Below are positions 1-9,901 of a DNA stretch of 61,010 nt, in pieces; position 1 is the first letter of the stretch; each line of letters opens with the position of its first letter. The stretch comes from Nemertoderma westbladi (Eukaryota; Xenacoelomorpha; Nemertodermatida; Nemertodermatidae): assembly GCA_032718475.1 (NCBI GenBank), contig JAUCBJ010006562.1:1-61010 (forward strand), given 5' to 3'. Both the position numbers and the translations under genes were made by a program. Below the pieces are notes generated by a model. That model saw only the letters and a program-made list of their open reading frames with translations, searched no databases and was not told the DNA's origin.

Positions 1-235
1 CAATAAACAACCACTAATTCAAACAGCATTATGGAATACCGGTAATGCAACGAGGTAATCAATAATTAAGCTAAATACCAATGAATAAGTACAATAAAGT
101 AGCCCAACGAGTTATATTAATATTATACCAAAGATTAAATATATTAAATGCTGGTATTTCACAAATTAAGTCCTAAAATAACTATTACCAAATAGTTGAA
201 TTGAAATAGCAATTCAATACTCATTTATGCTTAAA

Positions 236-955
236 TTATCGAAGAGAAAACCAAATCAAAAAAATAATTAAACCGCCAACGAGAGAAGCTAATAGCAAAG
301 TCTCTTTCTTCTTTCTAACATAAATCTTATTAATTAAATTGTTAATGACTGGGAACCGAGTGGTTATAGCCCCGATCCGATTGGTCACGCCCTGAAGAAC
401 GCCGCGCTGCGATTGGAGGTTCTCTTTGGTCGCCATGGCGACATCGATGGCTTCTTCGGTTAGACGATCCGCGTTCTTGATATGTTGGTGTTCTTTCAGA
501 AACAACTCTGTCCGTCTACTCAACCCGGATTGGCCACCCTCCGACTGCGTAGAGGAAGTGTTGCCTAGTAACTCTTCCCGTTCGCGTATGGAATCGATGA
601 CTCTTTTGGTTTTACTGTACTCGTGCGAGTAATCCTGTAGGATGTCTCTGTGTCGTTGTAACACGTGCAGTACGGTGCTACCGGCAGCTGTGGTGCTGTT
701 GTGGTTTAGTAGGTCGGACAGTTGGTCGTTAACCTCGGTGAGTTTGGTCAGCAGAGAGTCAATTTCCATGATCATGGTGTCGATCATGGCTTCATTGTTT
801 CCTAGTAACGGCTGACGGTCACTGCCTGCTTTTTGGGCATGAGCTGAACCGAGTTTACTGAGCGTGACGAGTTTTAAGTCGATTTCGTTCTCCAACTGAC
901 GTGCCTGCCGTCTCAATCCTTCCCAATTAACAGATGAATGAGTGGATGATATCAT
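236..955 (-). CDS. GOSR1: Golgi SNAP receptor complex member 1 (GS28), Qb-SNARE
   Basis: Encodes a 239-residue tail-anchored SNARE of the GOSR1/GS28 family, which acts in ER-to-Golgi and intra-Golgi vesicle fusion on Golgi membranes. Visible: an N-terminal block WEGLRRQARQLENEIDLKL typical of the family, a central LQRHRDILQDYSHEYSKTK helix, the block RRTELFLKEHQHIKNADRL, the SNARE motif around MATKENLQSQRGVLQ with the glutamine expected at the zero layer, and a C-terminal hydrophobic anchor (LLLASLVGGLIIFLIWF) ending close to the stop. Length is close to the roughly 250 residues of vertebrate GOSR1. I start at the ATG at 953-955 because its context has A at -3 and the protein then begins like its relatives; the open frame continues upstream to 988 but without an ATG. 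The gene is intronless here although vertebrate orthologues have many exons. There is no frameshift or stop, so it looks functional. Confidence 0.95.
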   Translation of the reverse strand: MISSTHSSVNWEGLRRQARQLENEIDLKLVTLSKLGSAHAQKAGSDRQPLLGNNEAMIDTMIMEIDSLLTKLTEVNDQLSDLLNHNSTTAAGSTVLHVLQRHRDILQDYSHEYSKTKRVIDSIREREELLGNTSSTQSEGGQSGLSRRTELFLKEHQHIKNADRLTEEAIDVAMATKENLQSQRGVLQGVTNRIGAITTRFPVINNLINKIYVRKKKETLLLASLVGGLIIFLIWFSLR

Positions 956-1087
956 TTTTGTTACGCTGACATAAATTCTGAAATTCAATTCTCACCTAGT
1001 AAATTCAGAAATTAGTGCAGTAGGCCTAGTGTAGTCTGGTAACTGGGTAAGTAGAGCTCAGGAGCTACAGACTTAATTCGTGTAATT

Positions 1088-1935
1088 CGGTAATTTGTCA
1101 ATTAGCGGTACGTACTAAAAGCTAGAACGATCTATAACGGGCTATAACGATCTATAACGGGCTATAACTTCCTATAAACAAGCTATGCTATAACCACCTA
1201 TCAGCCTGGTCGATATAGAACAGGGCCTACAGGAATATAGTTAGCAATAGCAATATATGACATAGACATAGGCCAATAAAAAAAACTTACCAGTATCAAT
1301 TAGGCATAGGCCCCTAGGCAGATAGGCCTACCTTAATTTTTAACCTGCGGTATTTTTAAGACCACCGTGTTAATCCAAAAGTTAAACACACCCAAAGGGC
1401 GTTTTTTTAATGTAAATTTTAATATTATAGCTCGTTATAGGCTGCCAGGAGCTGACAGCAGATACTGGCTGACTGGGATAGCAGGATGGAGGATAGACAG
1501 AGAGATGGGAGACCTCTCCACTACTGCCACTAATTGTGGTGCAGGGTATGTTTTATCGACAATTATTAAATAAATAAAACAATAAGTCAAATAAAAATGC
1601 TGCGCTGCACTGCAGCACTGTCTGATAGTCAGATAATGCAGTAGTGACATGCTGACTAATGCAGTAATGACTGATTTCGTGATACCACAAAGATGAAATA
1701 AAAGCATTATGGACTAAAAAACCAAACTGCGTAATTAACAGATTATATTACTGACTAGGAAAATAAATCCATTCTAAAATATGTTTTTTTATTGTAAATT
1801 TTCCTATTATAGCTCGAAGCTGATTAGAGCTTGAAGCTTGTTATAGGAAGTTATAGCCCGTATAGATCGTTATAGCCCGTTATAGATCGTTCTACCTTTT
1901 AGTACGTACCTAAATTAGCTCAAATTGTCAAATTT
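1088..1935. mobile_element. Fold-back / MITE-like element with ~75-bp inverted arms
   Basis: The segment 1108-1183 is matched in inverted orientation by 1835-1910, at roughly 95% identity by eye. The shared text includes GGTACGTACTAAAAG and a doubled CGATCTATAACGGGCTATAA; weaker similarity extends outward on both sides. The interior (about 650 bp) has no coding potential and carries a second pair of similar blocks (TGTAAATTTTAATATTATAG near 1410 and a relative near 1795). This fits a non-autonomous fold-back DNA element. I could not define target-site duplications, so the outer ends are approximate. Confidence 0.65.
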
Positions 1936-2187
1936 AAGCAGTAATCGGGAAACAGGGTCTGAGGGTACCGGAAATGTTCTGTAGTTAGGCTACTGTTGAT
2001 ATTTACAGAAATGCTCTATTAGGCGCCTTCCGAATTAAACATTTAGACGAAATCTGCGAATCGTTACTGACAATGAATACCGGTTCTGTGGTCTGGTACG
2101 CGGTACCTATGACAGTATGACCTAAGCAAAGCACTACCCGCAGTAAGCTTTTAAGCTACATCACATGGGTAAATCTTTTCGACTATT
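1936..2187. other. Intergenic DNA, nothing recognised
   Basis: AT-rich sequence between the fold-back element and a cluster of short palindromes. I see no open frame, RNA gene or repeat in it. Confidence 0.5.
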
Positions 2188-2332
2188 AGCTATGCTACGC
2201 GTAGTTCGCAACATTGGGTCATATATCACCAGTTTCAGAGTTTTAACATTAACTACGCTTAGGTGCTACGCATAGCTACGCGTAGTTCCTACGCGTAGGT
2301 GCTACGTATAGCTACGCGTAGGTGCTATACCC
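2188..2332. repeat. Cluster of CTACGCGTAG palindromes
   Basis: The 10-bp palindrome CTACGCGTAG occurs at least four times (near 2194, 2275, 2289 and 2312), with degenerate versions CTACGCATAG and CTACGTATAG between them, linked by AGGTG spacers. It is a short degenerate tandem array. No gene is adjacent. Confidence 0.6.
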
Positions 2333-2680
2333 AACATGCCTATACGACGTTTATCATTATAGTAGGCCTACGTATTCCAAGCGGTTCAGTACTAAAATAA
2401 GACAATACTGTATGTTCAATATACAACCATCAAATGCTTTCTACAGTAACGTACTGTATCCTATGTAACATATTCTTCACTTCATGCGTTGCGTGCGCTA
2501 AAATGTGTTAATAGTGTTTAGAGTTCAAAAATAGTTTACAAAGGAAATAGGCCGATGGTTCTTATCGATTCTCCATTGCTTTTTATTGCCTTTGTTCACG
2601 AGAGGGCAAGGATATTACTGTATTTAATATGATAACCCTTGACAAGGGAAGGGGGAGAGTAGTAGGAGTATGGGCGGCTC

Positions 2681-2972
2681 GGTGACACTTAGACCCTACT
2701 CATGACTCATCGCTTAGGAATGTGGCACCTAGGGTGTCATTGGCGCCAAGCTGTCTAGGTGACACCTCCCAATTAGGCTATAGACCCTAATTGACGGGTG
2801 TCATCAATTAATTAGTACATTTAATCCCTAAGAGGTGTCTTACGACTCCTAATTAGGGTTTAATTGATTATTCTAATTATTCAGACCGATTAGCGCCCTG
2901 AAACCCATTGGGTCATGAGTGTTATCTAACCATCACCTAGACGGCCATACGGGTGTCATAAGTGACACCTCT
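2681..2972. repeat. Interspersed GTGTCA/TGACAC motifs in both orientations
   Basis: Within about 290 bp the motif GGTGTC or its complement GACACC occurs at least six times in both orientations (for example GGTGACACTTAG, AGGGTGTCATTGG, AGGTGACACCTCC, GGGTGTCATAAGTGACACC). It could fold into several hairpins. Origin is unknown; it may be a decayed inverted-repeat element. Confidence 0.45.
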
Positions 2973-3182
2973 GATCTTTTATTTATTGGTATTTATTTAT
3001 TTGTATTTAATTTTAAATTATTTAATTGTTCTACTGTGTTATAATTTATGTTTTATTATATATAACAAGCTATATCTTGTTAATCTTTATTAATTTTCTT
3101 TTTTTTTGTTTTTTCTCTTTTTTCTTTGTACCCTGACCAGGTACAGTATTCGAGGGCGCCGCTGTTTCCATTGATCCTACTC

Positions 3183-3931
3183 TTAAGGGGGGGGGGGGGG
3201 GTACACCATTTTCGGACAACTCTTCGATTTATCACTCTCAGCGTTTCAAAATTGTTTGGTTTTGGCTAAAATTTGGCATATAGGTGCCTAAGATGTTATT
3301 CTATATGACAGGTCAGAAAAAAAAAATTTTCGCTATTTAATATTAGTTAATACTAGTTAACAATAAAAAAAACTTGGTTGCGCTTAAAACCCTAAGGCTT
3401 TTAAAGTTTTGAATCTAATCACATGAAAGTTTTTTTATATGATAGATCAAAGATGGGGCAACATAACTATCAGGCGAAATTTTTTTAAAATAATTCTGCA
3501 CCGCTAGGTGGCGCTGCAAATTTATGCAAATTTTTAGGTTTTTTATAAATAGTATTAAATTTTATTAACAAAAAATTTAGAAAAGTTGTCTGATACTTTT
3601 ATGCAGGGTGGCTATCTAGACACCCATAGGAAGTTTCAGACTAATTACTCAAAAATTGTAGAAGTAGTAGGCTTTTGAAGTTGACAATTTCATAAAAAAA
3701 ATATTTGGAGATAATCGACCTTTCATTATACATAGTAATAGTAATTTCCATAGGATTCCCTAAATGGGAATTTACATAACTTGAAAACTAAAAGAACTAT
3801 TAAATAGCGGTTTTCAGATTTGGAAACACCATTCAATGGTGCATTATAATAGACCATAAAAACATATATAAAATAAAAATATATAAAAATATAAAAAATA
3901 TTTTGGACCAAAATGGTGTACCTCCCCTTAA
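3183..3931. mobile_element. TTAA-flanked MITE with GGTACACCATTTT terminal repeats
   Basis: TTAA at 3183-3186 and again at 3928-3931 bounds a 741-bp AT-rich segment whose ends are inverted repeats: a G-run then GTACACCATTTT on the left, and the complement AAAATGGTGTACCTCCCC on the right. A TTAA target is the hallmark of piggyBac-type insertion, so this is probably a non-autonomous element mobilised by such a transposase. The terminal bases (GGGG directly inside TTAA) are not those of canonical piggyBac, so the superfamily is an inference. No coding capacity remains. The left end carries a 15-bp G homopolymer (3187-3201) where the right end has GGGGAGG. Confidence 0.65.
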
Positions 3932-4318
3932 AACGATCTAACCTACGTATAATTAATTATTTAAGTCTGCGAGCCATGCGTAATTAGCAAATCTCGTTTA
4001 CCAGTTTTCCTTAAATACTATGAAGCTATATTGCTTACGAGTTCCGAGGGGCGAGCCAGGTTTCAGACTTATTTAGATATATTATTACATAATTTTGACC
4101 CCTCAGTCGCTATCCATTACAATATAGGCTATATCTTTTACGGAGTCGCAGAGTAGTCTGAAGTTCCCCAGTTTGCCGCTAGAGGGCAAAATGTCTCAAA
4201 GTGAAAACCTGATCTCAATTGATTGTTTTTAATCCATTTAGGCTGAAACTTGGCAGATATCTACTATGCCATAGGCAATACTTTACTGAGGAGGTTGATC
4301 GACCCACAGTTCTCCTGT
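3932..4318. other. Intergenic DNA, nothing recognised
   Basis: Low-complexity AT-rich stretch between the TTAA-flanked element and the 22-bp tandem array. No gene or clear repeat was seen. Confidence 0.45.
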
Positions 4319-5131
4319 CTCAGACTATGCCTCACTGAGGCTCAGTCTGCTGCTAAAGACTCGGATTTAAGACCCGAGGCACTCCTAAAATCTCGAGTTT
4401 TAGGTCTGAGGCTGAGGCATAGACTATGCCTCTCACTGAGGCTCAGACTATGCCTCACTAAGGCTCAGACTATGCCGCACTGAGGCTCAGACTATGCCTC
4501 ACTGAGGCCCACACTATGCCTCACTGAAGCTCAGACTATGTCTCACTGAGGCTCAGACTATGCCTCACTGAGGCTCAGACTATGCCTCATTGAGGCTCAG
4601 ACTATGCCTCACTGAGGCACTGAGGCTCAGAATATGCCTCACTGAGGCACTGAAGCTCAGACTATGCCTCACTGAGGCTCAGACTATGCCTCACTGAGGC
4701 TCAGACTATGCCTCACTGAGGCTCAGACTATGCCTCACTGAGGCTCAGACTATGCCTCACTGAGGCTCAGACTATGCCTCATTGAGGCTCAGAGTATGCC
4801 TCACTGAGGCTCAGACTATGCTCCAGGCACTGAGGTTCAGACTATGTCTCATTAAGGCTCAGACTATGCCTCACTGAGGCTCAGACTATGCCTCACTTAG
4901 GCTCAGACTATGCCTCACAGATGCTCAGACTATGCCTCACTGATGCTCAGACTATGCCTCACTGAGGCTCAGACTATGCCTCACTGAGGCTCAGACTATG
5001 CCTCACAGATGCTCAGACTATGCCTCACGGCTCACTGATGCTCAGACTATGCCTCACTGAGGCTCAGACTATGTTCCAGGCACTGAGGCGGCTCAGACTA
5101 TGCCTCACTGAGGCACGGCCTCAGATTGAGG
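4319..5131. repeat. Tandem repeat, 22-bp unit (CTCAGACTATGCCTCACTGAGG)
   Basis: About 32 copies of a 22-bp unit whose core reads CTCAGACTATGCCTCACTGA. One copy at 4319-4345 is separated from the main array by a diverged stretch (4346-4415). The unit contains the near-palindrome GCCTCACTGAGGC, so single strands could form repeated small hairpins. Some copies are interrupted by extra CACTGAGG blocks (near 4612, 4642) or by CTCCAGGCACTGAGG (near 4823 and 5072). No coding function is apparent. Confidence 0.9.
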
Positions 5132-5149
5132 GTCTAAGCCTTCAAGCTG

Positions 5150-5202
5150 ATCATTTGGCTTAGTTTTCTAATTAGAAGGTCGTGAGTTCGAACCCCTTCG
5201 AA
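5150..5202 (+). mobile_element. tRNA-derived (SINE-like) fragment with intact B box
   Basis: TTGGCTTAG resembles the start of a tRNA D-arm (A box) and is followed by AAGGTCGTGAGTTCGAACCCC, a good pol III B box (GAGTTCGAACC). The anticodon region is too short and unpaired to be a real tRNA gene, so I read it as a remnant of a tRNA-derived retroposon. No second copy of this particular tRNA head was seen in the window. Confidence 0.4.
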
Positions 5203-5558
5203 ACCCCCTAGAAAGAAGAGCATTATTATTTTTCCTAGCTCTTTGTTGACTTTAGTTGACACTAGCTTCGACTCTCCCAGCTATAGTGAGAGTATATCAT
5301 TTGTTGAGAGAGTAAACAAATGGAAACAAATAGTGATAGTATGCAACCTTGGGAGTTAATGCGCCGTCTTATGAGTAAAGATCAAGAGATTAGACTTCAG
5401 GTTGCCTCTGTTGGTTCACTCTTCTTAACTTTACAAAATAATTCAACCCTTATTTAAAGTTTTAAAAATTATGTCTTAGTCGACTAATTTTCCAAAGTAT
5501 ATTATAAAAAACATATAATTTCTTGAATAAATAGACCTAATAGTAATCAGGGACTGGC

Positions 5559-5672
5559 ATCGAATCGAATCGAAAACAATTTTTCGACTTCGATTTGCCA
5601 TATATTTTTGGATTCGATTTCGATTCGATTCAGGTAAAAAATTTCGACTTCGATTCGATTATTCGACCTTTG
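5559..5672. repeat. Simple TCGAT/ATCGA-rich inverted repeat
   Basis: ATCGAATCGAATCGAAA on the left is answered by GATTCGATTTCGATTCGATT and CTTCGATTCGATTATTCGA further right, giving a degenerate simple repeat that runs in opposite orientation on the two halves and can fold back. Confidence 0.7.
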
Positions 5673-6116
5673 AATATTAACTTAATTATTTGTCATTAAA
5701 TACCGGTATACATTATAAATTGTATTCTTAAATTGTTACTTTGAATTGGAACTTCTTAAATTGAATCACAATGGTTGAAAGAGCATCGAAGTAGAAAAGG
5801 TTTGTAAGTACTGTAATTAGAGCAAAATCTAATCACACCTCAAAAGTTATTGTAACTTTTTAGTGTTGTGTGCACGGTGTACACCAAAACATAATTCAAT
5901 ATCCAATAGTTTATGTACGAAGTTAAGCGGCTATCTAATTACGTAATAAATATTCGAGAACACTAAATTATTTAACATTGAGTAAGGCAGCATCAGGAGT
6001 TGAATAGTACAATAAATAATGTTAATTGCAGTAACCATGGAAGCAATATAGTAAAATACCAGTTCAATTTATTTTGAACACTATTTTGTTCAATCTTTTA
6101 TTAAAGAATTGAGCAA
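5673..6116. other. Intergenic DNA, nothing recognised
   Basis: AT-rich sequence with no open frame above background and no repeat I could match elsewhere. Confidence 0.45.
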
Positions 6117-6262
6117 CAAAAAGTACAAATTTAATAATACAATTACGTATTACATGGGAAAAAACGTAGAAAATTATAAAAAATTTATATAAAATACAGT
6201 AGGCCTACCTCGAGAATAGTGGAAAAAGTTGTACTTTTTTCCCATGTAATAAATAATTATTT
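6117..6262. repeat. Imperfect hairpin with ATTACATGGGAAAAAA arms
   Basis: The left arm (ATTACATGGGAAAAAA near 6149) and right arm (TTTTTTCCCATGTAAT near 6234) are perfect complements over 16 bp. Weaker pairing extends outward (AAAGTACAA against TTGTACTTT lies out of register, as in an aged element). Probably a small fold-back element. Confidence 0.55.
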
Positions 6263-6370
6263 TTATATTTTACTTTTGGCCAAATTATGCCAAAAATTAA
6301 TATGTATGTACATTATTCCATTAGGGACCAGGGGTGGGGTCCGTACCTGACAAGATTGTAGCATAGCACA

Positions 6371-6552
6371 GGTGAGTACAAATCAAAGACTCAAGACCTG
6401 TACAAAAACCTGTGTTAACTTTCGTTTATTGTTTTGGTTCCCAAAACACGCCTCTGTAACCTGCTCCTTTACTAACCTGCTACTTAAATGGCAATGGAAC
6501 CTAACGCTCTTTAGGACCTAACTCGACTTTACCTCTTTGTTTTGTACTCACC
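6371..6552. mobile_element. Short MITE with GGTGAGTACAAA terminal inverted repeats
   Basis: GGTGAGTACAAA at 6371-6382 is exactly complemented by TTTGTACTCACC at 6541-6552, giving a 182-bp element. Its right half (6487-6545) reappears in inverted orientation at about 18,655-18,720 within a larger relative, and the block CAAAGACTCAAGACCTGTAC near its left end is also shared with that copy. It also contains CGTTTATTGTTTTGG, a motif seen in several other dispersed repeats here. No coding capacity. Confidence 0.65.
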
Positions 6553-6820
6553 CAGCAGAGCACAGCTATTGTATTATAGACTAGCATCGAAAGTCCTGGA
6601 TTTACTGTATATTCATCAAGCTGTGGTATATTACAGTAGGCCCCCCTCACACGTAGCAAATAATTGTTTCTGCAATTTGTTGTGAAACTTGATGCTGGAC
6701 TCCTCACACGCGGTAAACTCTTTTCTCAAAAAAATAACAGTATTTTAAAAATAATAGTTAACATGTCCACTCACACACGGGAAACTTGTTGCTCAAGAAA
6801 AGAATTATTTAATAACTATT

Positions 6821-6964
6821 TACATCATTGTTTGCAAAGTAGCACTTTGCAGTGTTATGACCCGAGTTTATTTATGTACCGAGCGAGCGCAGCGAGGGAG
6901 GTTTACATAAATAAACAAGGGTCTTTAACGCTGAAAAGTTACCTTTGCAAGCAATGATGTATGT
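6821..6964. repeat. Fold-back element, ~60-bp imperfect arms
   Basis: TACATCATTG-TTTGCAAAG at 6821-6839 and GACCCGAGTTTATTTATGTA near 6859 are matched in inverse by TACATAAATAAACAAGGGTC (6904-6923) and CTTTGCAAGCAATGATGTA (6943-6961). The arms flank a centre rich in GCGAG. The whole 144-bp segment would fold into one long hairpin. It ends five bases before the target duplication of the neighbouring RTE-like insertion. Confidence 0.65.
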
Positions 6965-6980
6965 AATTTTGTTACATTAC

Positions 6981-8103
6981 TACTACTACGATCGGCATGC
7001 TGCATTGCAGCTGCATTTTTGAGAATACTGTGCCGGCTTGTCGACAAAATTGCGCCGCCACAACTCCCTATCACCCATGACATTTGCTAAGATCATCCGC
7101 ATCTTCAAGGCCAGTGTCCTTTAAGATGAGTCTCAAGAAAGTCATGGGCTGTCCACCATGCTTATTCACTCCAATAGGCTGCCAAAGTACAAGATTATGC
7201 AGTGGCTGGTCCTCACGGCGAAAGCAATGTCCTGCAAAGCGGAGGCGATTTTGTTCTAGTGTCAAGCTTGGGGGAACCAATGAGACACCTCCAATGTTAT
7301 ATAGTGTCTGGTTGGAGATGTGTGCACTGTACTTGACACAATGAACCCGGCGTAGCATTCTTGTGAATGTGCCATCCAGAGATTTGGTGTCCTCAGCAGT
7401 TAGAGCCCAGCATGGACCCCCATAGAGGAGTACTGGAACTACTGCTGCTCTAAATAATCGGACCTCAAGTTTCCGATTAATTCTCGGTGACTTCCAAATC
7501 CTGGAAAGCCTATGCAAGGCTGCCCATGCCTTTCCCTTACGTATTTGAAGGTCCTCACCTGACTTCCGGATCCATGATCCCAGGTAACAGAAGTCGTCCA
7601 CATGCTCAAGCATACCATCCTTTGAGCTTATGCTCATCCGATCAGAAACTTGCTGAGGACTTTCAAAGTTAACTGTCAAAATTTTGGTCTTTCTAGAGTT
7701 AATAAAAAGACCAACACTAGAAGCAGCATGTTCTAATGAGCTGAGGAGTCGTTGGGCTCCCTCTAGTGATTCTGAGAGTACTCCTAAGTCATCAGCAAAG
7801 TCTAGATCAGTTAGGTACTTGGAAGGATTTCCTCGACTTCTGGAGCCAGTAGGTGGAGTTATCATCACCCCATCATCATTATGATGATCTAAGGACATGC
7901 GTAGAACATAGTCAACCACAATTATGAACAAGAACGGTGCAAGTGTGTCTCCCTGGAGGACGCCCCATAACACTTCCAATGGTTCTGTGTCACCGTCAAC
8001 AGTAGACACAAATGTTCTCGAACCATCGTATACTGATCTGATTGCTGCACTAATTTAATCAGGAATCCCATATAATGAAAGTATGCTGAACATACATCCT
8101 ATA
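6981..8103 (-). mobile_element. 5'-truncated RTE-like LINE insertion, reverse transcriptase fragment, inactive
   Basis: The minus strand reads as the C-terminal two-thirds of a non-LTR reverse transcriptase. The open part (7071-8009 and upstream) shows GVLQGDTLAPFLFIIVVDY, the catalytic box FADD in DLDFADDLGVLS, then the thumb/C-terminal region FCYLGSWIRKSGEDLQIRKG, PVLLYGGPCWALT and EQNRLRFAGHCFRR, a set typical of RTE-type elements. The copy is dead. Reading upstream, GIPD is followed by an in-frame TAA (8055-8057) before ISAAIRSVYDGSRTF, and near 7080 a frameshift moves the coda MGDRELWRRNFVDKP into another frame. No endonuclease domain remains. On the 3' side lies a GTA-type short repeat tail (6981-6990), and a perfect 12-bp duplication TTGTTACATTAC brackets the insertion (6969-6980 and 8104-8115). 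Confidence 0.88.
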
Positions 8104-8115
8104 TTGTTACATTAC

Positions 8116-8263
8116 GTCAACTTATCAGCGTTCGGTATGTGAACAAAGGATTTTATGGATACTGATTTATACATTTTAATCTGTACAATAACACTATATT
8201 ACAATTAAAATAAACCAGATTGGAACATGGGAACTGCAAAGGATATGTATTGTAAAGCGGGGA
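8116..8263. other. Probable 3' UTR of INTS14
   Basis: Short AT-rich stretch directly after the INTS14 stop. On the minus strand an ATTAAA variant polyadenylation hexamer lies near 8176-8181, about 85 bp past the stop, which would give a very short 3' UTR. Inference only. Confidence 0.35.
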
Positions 8264-9610
8264 CTAATTCCCAACCCCACGAGGAGGTTCAATAACCCCG
8301 ATCTCTCCAGAGATCCACTCAGACTCGATAGATTCCCGTAACATCCGCACAGCGTAACTTATATGTGAGACGGATGCGACATTGGAGTTACCTAGCAACG
8401 AGGATTCCCGTTCCAGAATATCGGCGAGTCCGCCGAGGAGATCCGCGAAACCGAAACACAAAGCGGCTTCGCGAACGCGGTTGAGTTCCTTGTAGAAAGT
8501 CGCGTTTCTCTCGGGGAGTTTCCTGGCCGCGCGGAGGACTTTCTGCACGTCGGAGAGGAGAGACTGCGGACGAGTCCAGGTGACCGAGGAGCCGCAGTAA
8601 CTAGGCAACGTGGTCGCGGTGTCGCCAAGCAACCAGTCGTAGAGCGGGGCCGGCGCGGGGACCGGGGTGGAGGAAGGAGCGAGTAGGATTAATACGAGAT
8701 TCGATTTCTTTTTATTGTCCGACCACGCCGATACGTATCCCCGCTGCGAGCCGGGAACGAGAGAGACCAGTGCGACGGCATTGGGTTGCGATTGCTTTAA
8801 CGCACCGTGTATCAGTACGCAGAGGGACGCGGGTTTATTAACTCGCGATTCGGGTTGCGTCACGAGGTGCCGCGATTGCGAGGGCGCTGACGCTACTGAT
8901 TGGCTGTCTAGGAAGCCGCATATATCCAATCGAGTGGCTTCTACGTCCAGGGAAGGGGTTAGTTGCACGGGGGCCTCTAGACTGCCGCAATGCAACGGAA
9001 TAATAAAGGGTTTGTAATGAAACTCCGCCGCGGATATAAACGACTCATTGGGGTTGGCGCTGTCGACGGTAAATATATGGCCGTTGTTTTTATTTATTTT
9101 AATTAGTTCGTTAAAATTGTGGGAATTAACTCGAGAATCTGTTATTATAACGGATAGTCTACACGGGAAGCCGAAGTTACCGCTTTCTTCGAACTGCGGG
9201 GTGAATGGTTTAGAATCTCTGTGGTGGCCATCCGTGATGAGGATCACGTGGCCGTCGCGTAGCAACGACCATTCATCGTTGAATACAGTGGTCGCGAATG
9301 TTATCGCTTTGGGTACGTCAGTTAGGTTGTATTCTAGAACGGCCCCGTTGGATAGGGATGATTTTAGCGCGTGTGTATCGCGGGTGAAGGGTTGGATGAG
9401 TTTAGAGTCGGCGGCGAATGTCGCTATAGCAACGTATTCCAAGCGGGCATTTGTCGAAGCGTAGTCCAGGATGGCGGATATCCCGGTAGAGGCTACGTCT
9501 AGGTGAGTGGGGAGGTTCGGCGTTTGTGCGGTTCCATTGTTGGGTGTGGGAGTGGATTGGAAAGGGCGTCCCATAGAAAGAGAAACATCCAGTAGAATTA
9601 CCGTAGGCAT
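8264..9610 (-). CDS. INTS14: Integrator complex subunit 14 (VWA-domain protein)
   Basis: Encodes 448 residues matching INTS14 (VWA9), a nuclear subunit of the Integrator complex, which cleaves snRNA and paused mRNA transcripts; INTS14 works in a module with INTS10 and INTS13. It opens MPTVILLDVSLSM, an almost exact family start, with the VWA metal-site signature DxSxS at residues 8-12 (DVSLS). A second VWA strand is at HVILITDGH. The middle shows FCVLIHG-like text (LCVLIHGALKQSQ), and SDNKKKSNLVLILL corresponds to the family's DSKKKSNLM block. The C-terminal helical region QSLLSDVQKVLRAARKLPER followed by FYKELNRVREAALCFGFADL is highly characteristic. It is shorter than the human protein (about 518 residues), mainly in the linkers. 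The ATG at 9608-9610 is chosen because the family starts MPTV. Intronless, with no disabling changes. Confidence 0.92.
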   Translation of the reverse strand: MPTVILLDVSLSMGRPFQSTPTPNNGTAQTPNLPTHLDVASTGISAILDYASTNARLEYVAIATFAADSKLIQPFTRDTHALKSSLSNGAVLEYNLTDVPKAITFATTVFNDEWSLLRDGHVILITDGHHRDSKPFTPQFEESGNFGFPCRLSVIITDSRVNSHNFNELIKINKNNGHIFTVDSANPNESFISAAEFHYKPFIIPLHCGSLEAPVQLTPSLDVEATRLDICGFLDSQSVASAPSQSRHLVTQPESRVNKPASLCVLIHGALKQSQPNAVALVSLVPGSQRGYVSAWSDNKKKSNLVLILLAPSSTPVPAPAPLYDWLLGDTATTLPSYCGSSVTWTRPQSLLSDVQKVLRAARKLPERNATFYKELNRVREAALCFGFADLLGGLADILERESSLLGNSNVASVSHISYAVRMLRESIESEWISGEIGVIEPPRGVGN

Positions 9611-9900
9611 GGTGATACAGCTGTGAACTGTAGAAGGTCTAGAACTGCAGATACTGTAGAAGGCCTAGAGCAGTAGAGCTAGAACTGCAGAACACTGTCA
9701 CTGTCAACAGAACTGCACCTCTAGTTACTTTTCATATGAAAAGTGACCCCTGCAGTCGTTGTTGGTTTCGGTATTGAAGTTTTGAAGTTAATAATAATAA
9801 GCCAGAGGCAGAGCCAAGGAGTACTTAGTACCTAGTAGTAGTTCTCCATTTTTTGATAATTTATTATTGGTGATTTATGTAAATGGGTGGTTTCATATTA
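9611..9900. other. INTS14 upstream region
   Basis: Contains several short direct repeats of TAGAACTGCAG and GTAGAAGGTCTAGA (9630-9720), just upstream of the INTS14 start on its own strand. No TATA box was recognised. The rest is unremarkable. Confidence 0.4.
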
Positions 9901-9901
9901 T

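Noticed and set aside
956-988. Eleven-codon N-terminal extension of GOSR1
   Set aside because: The extension begins at a TTG, not an ATG, and the conserved protein starts at the ATG at 953-955.
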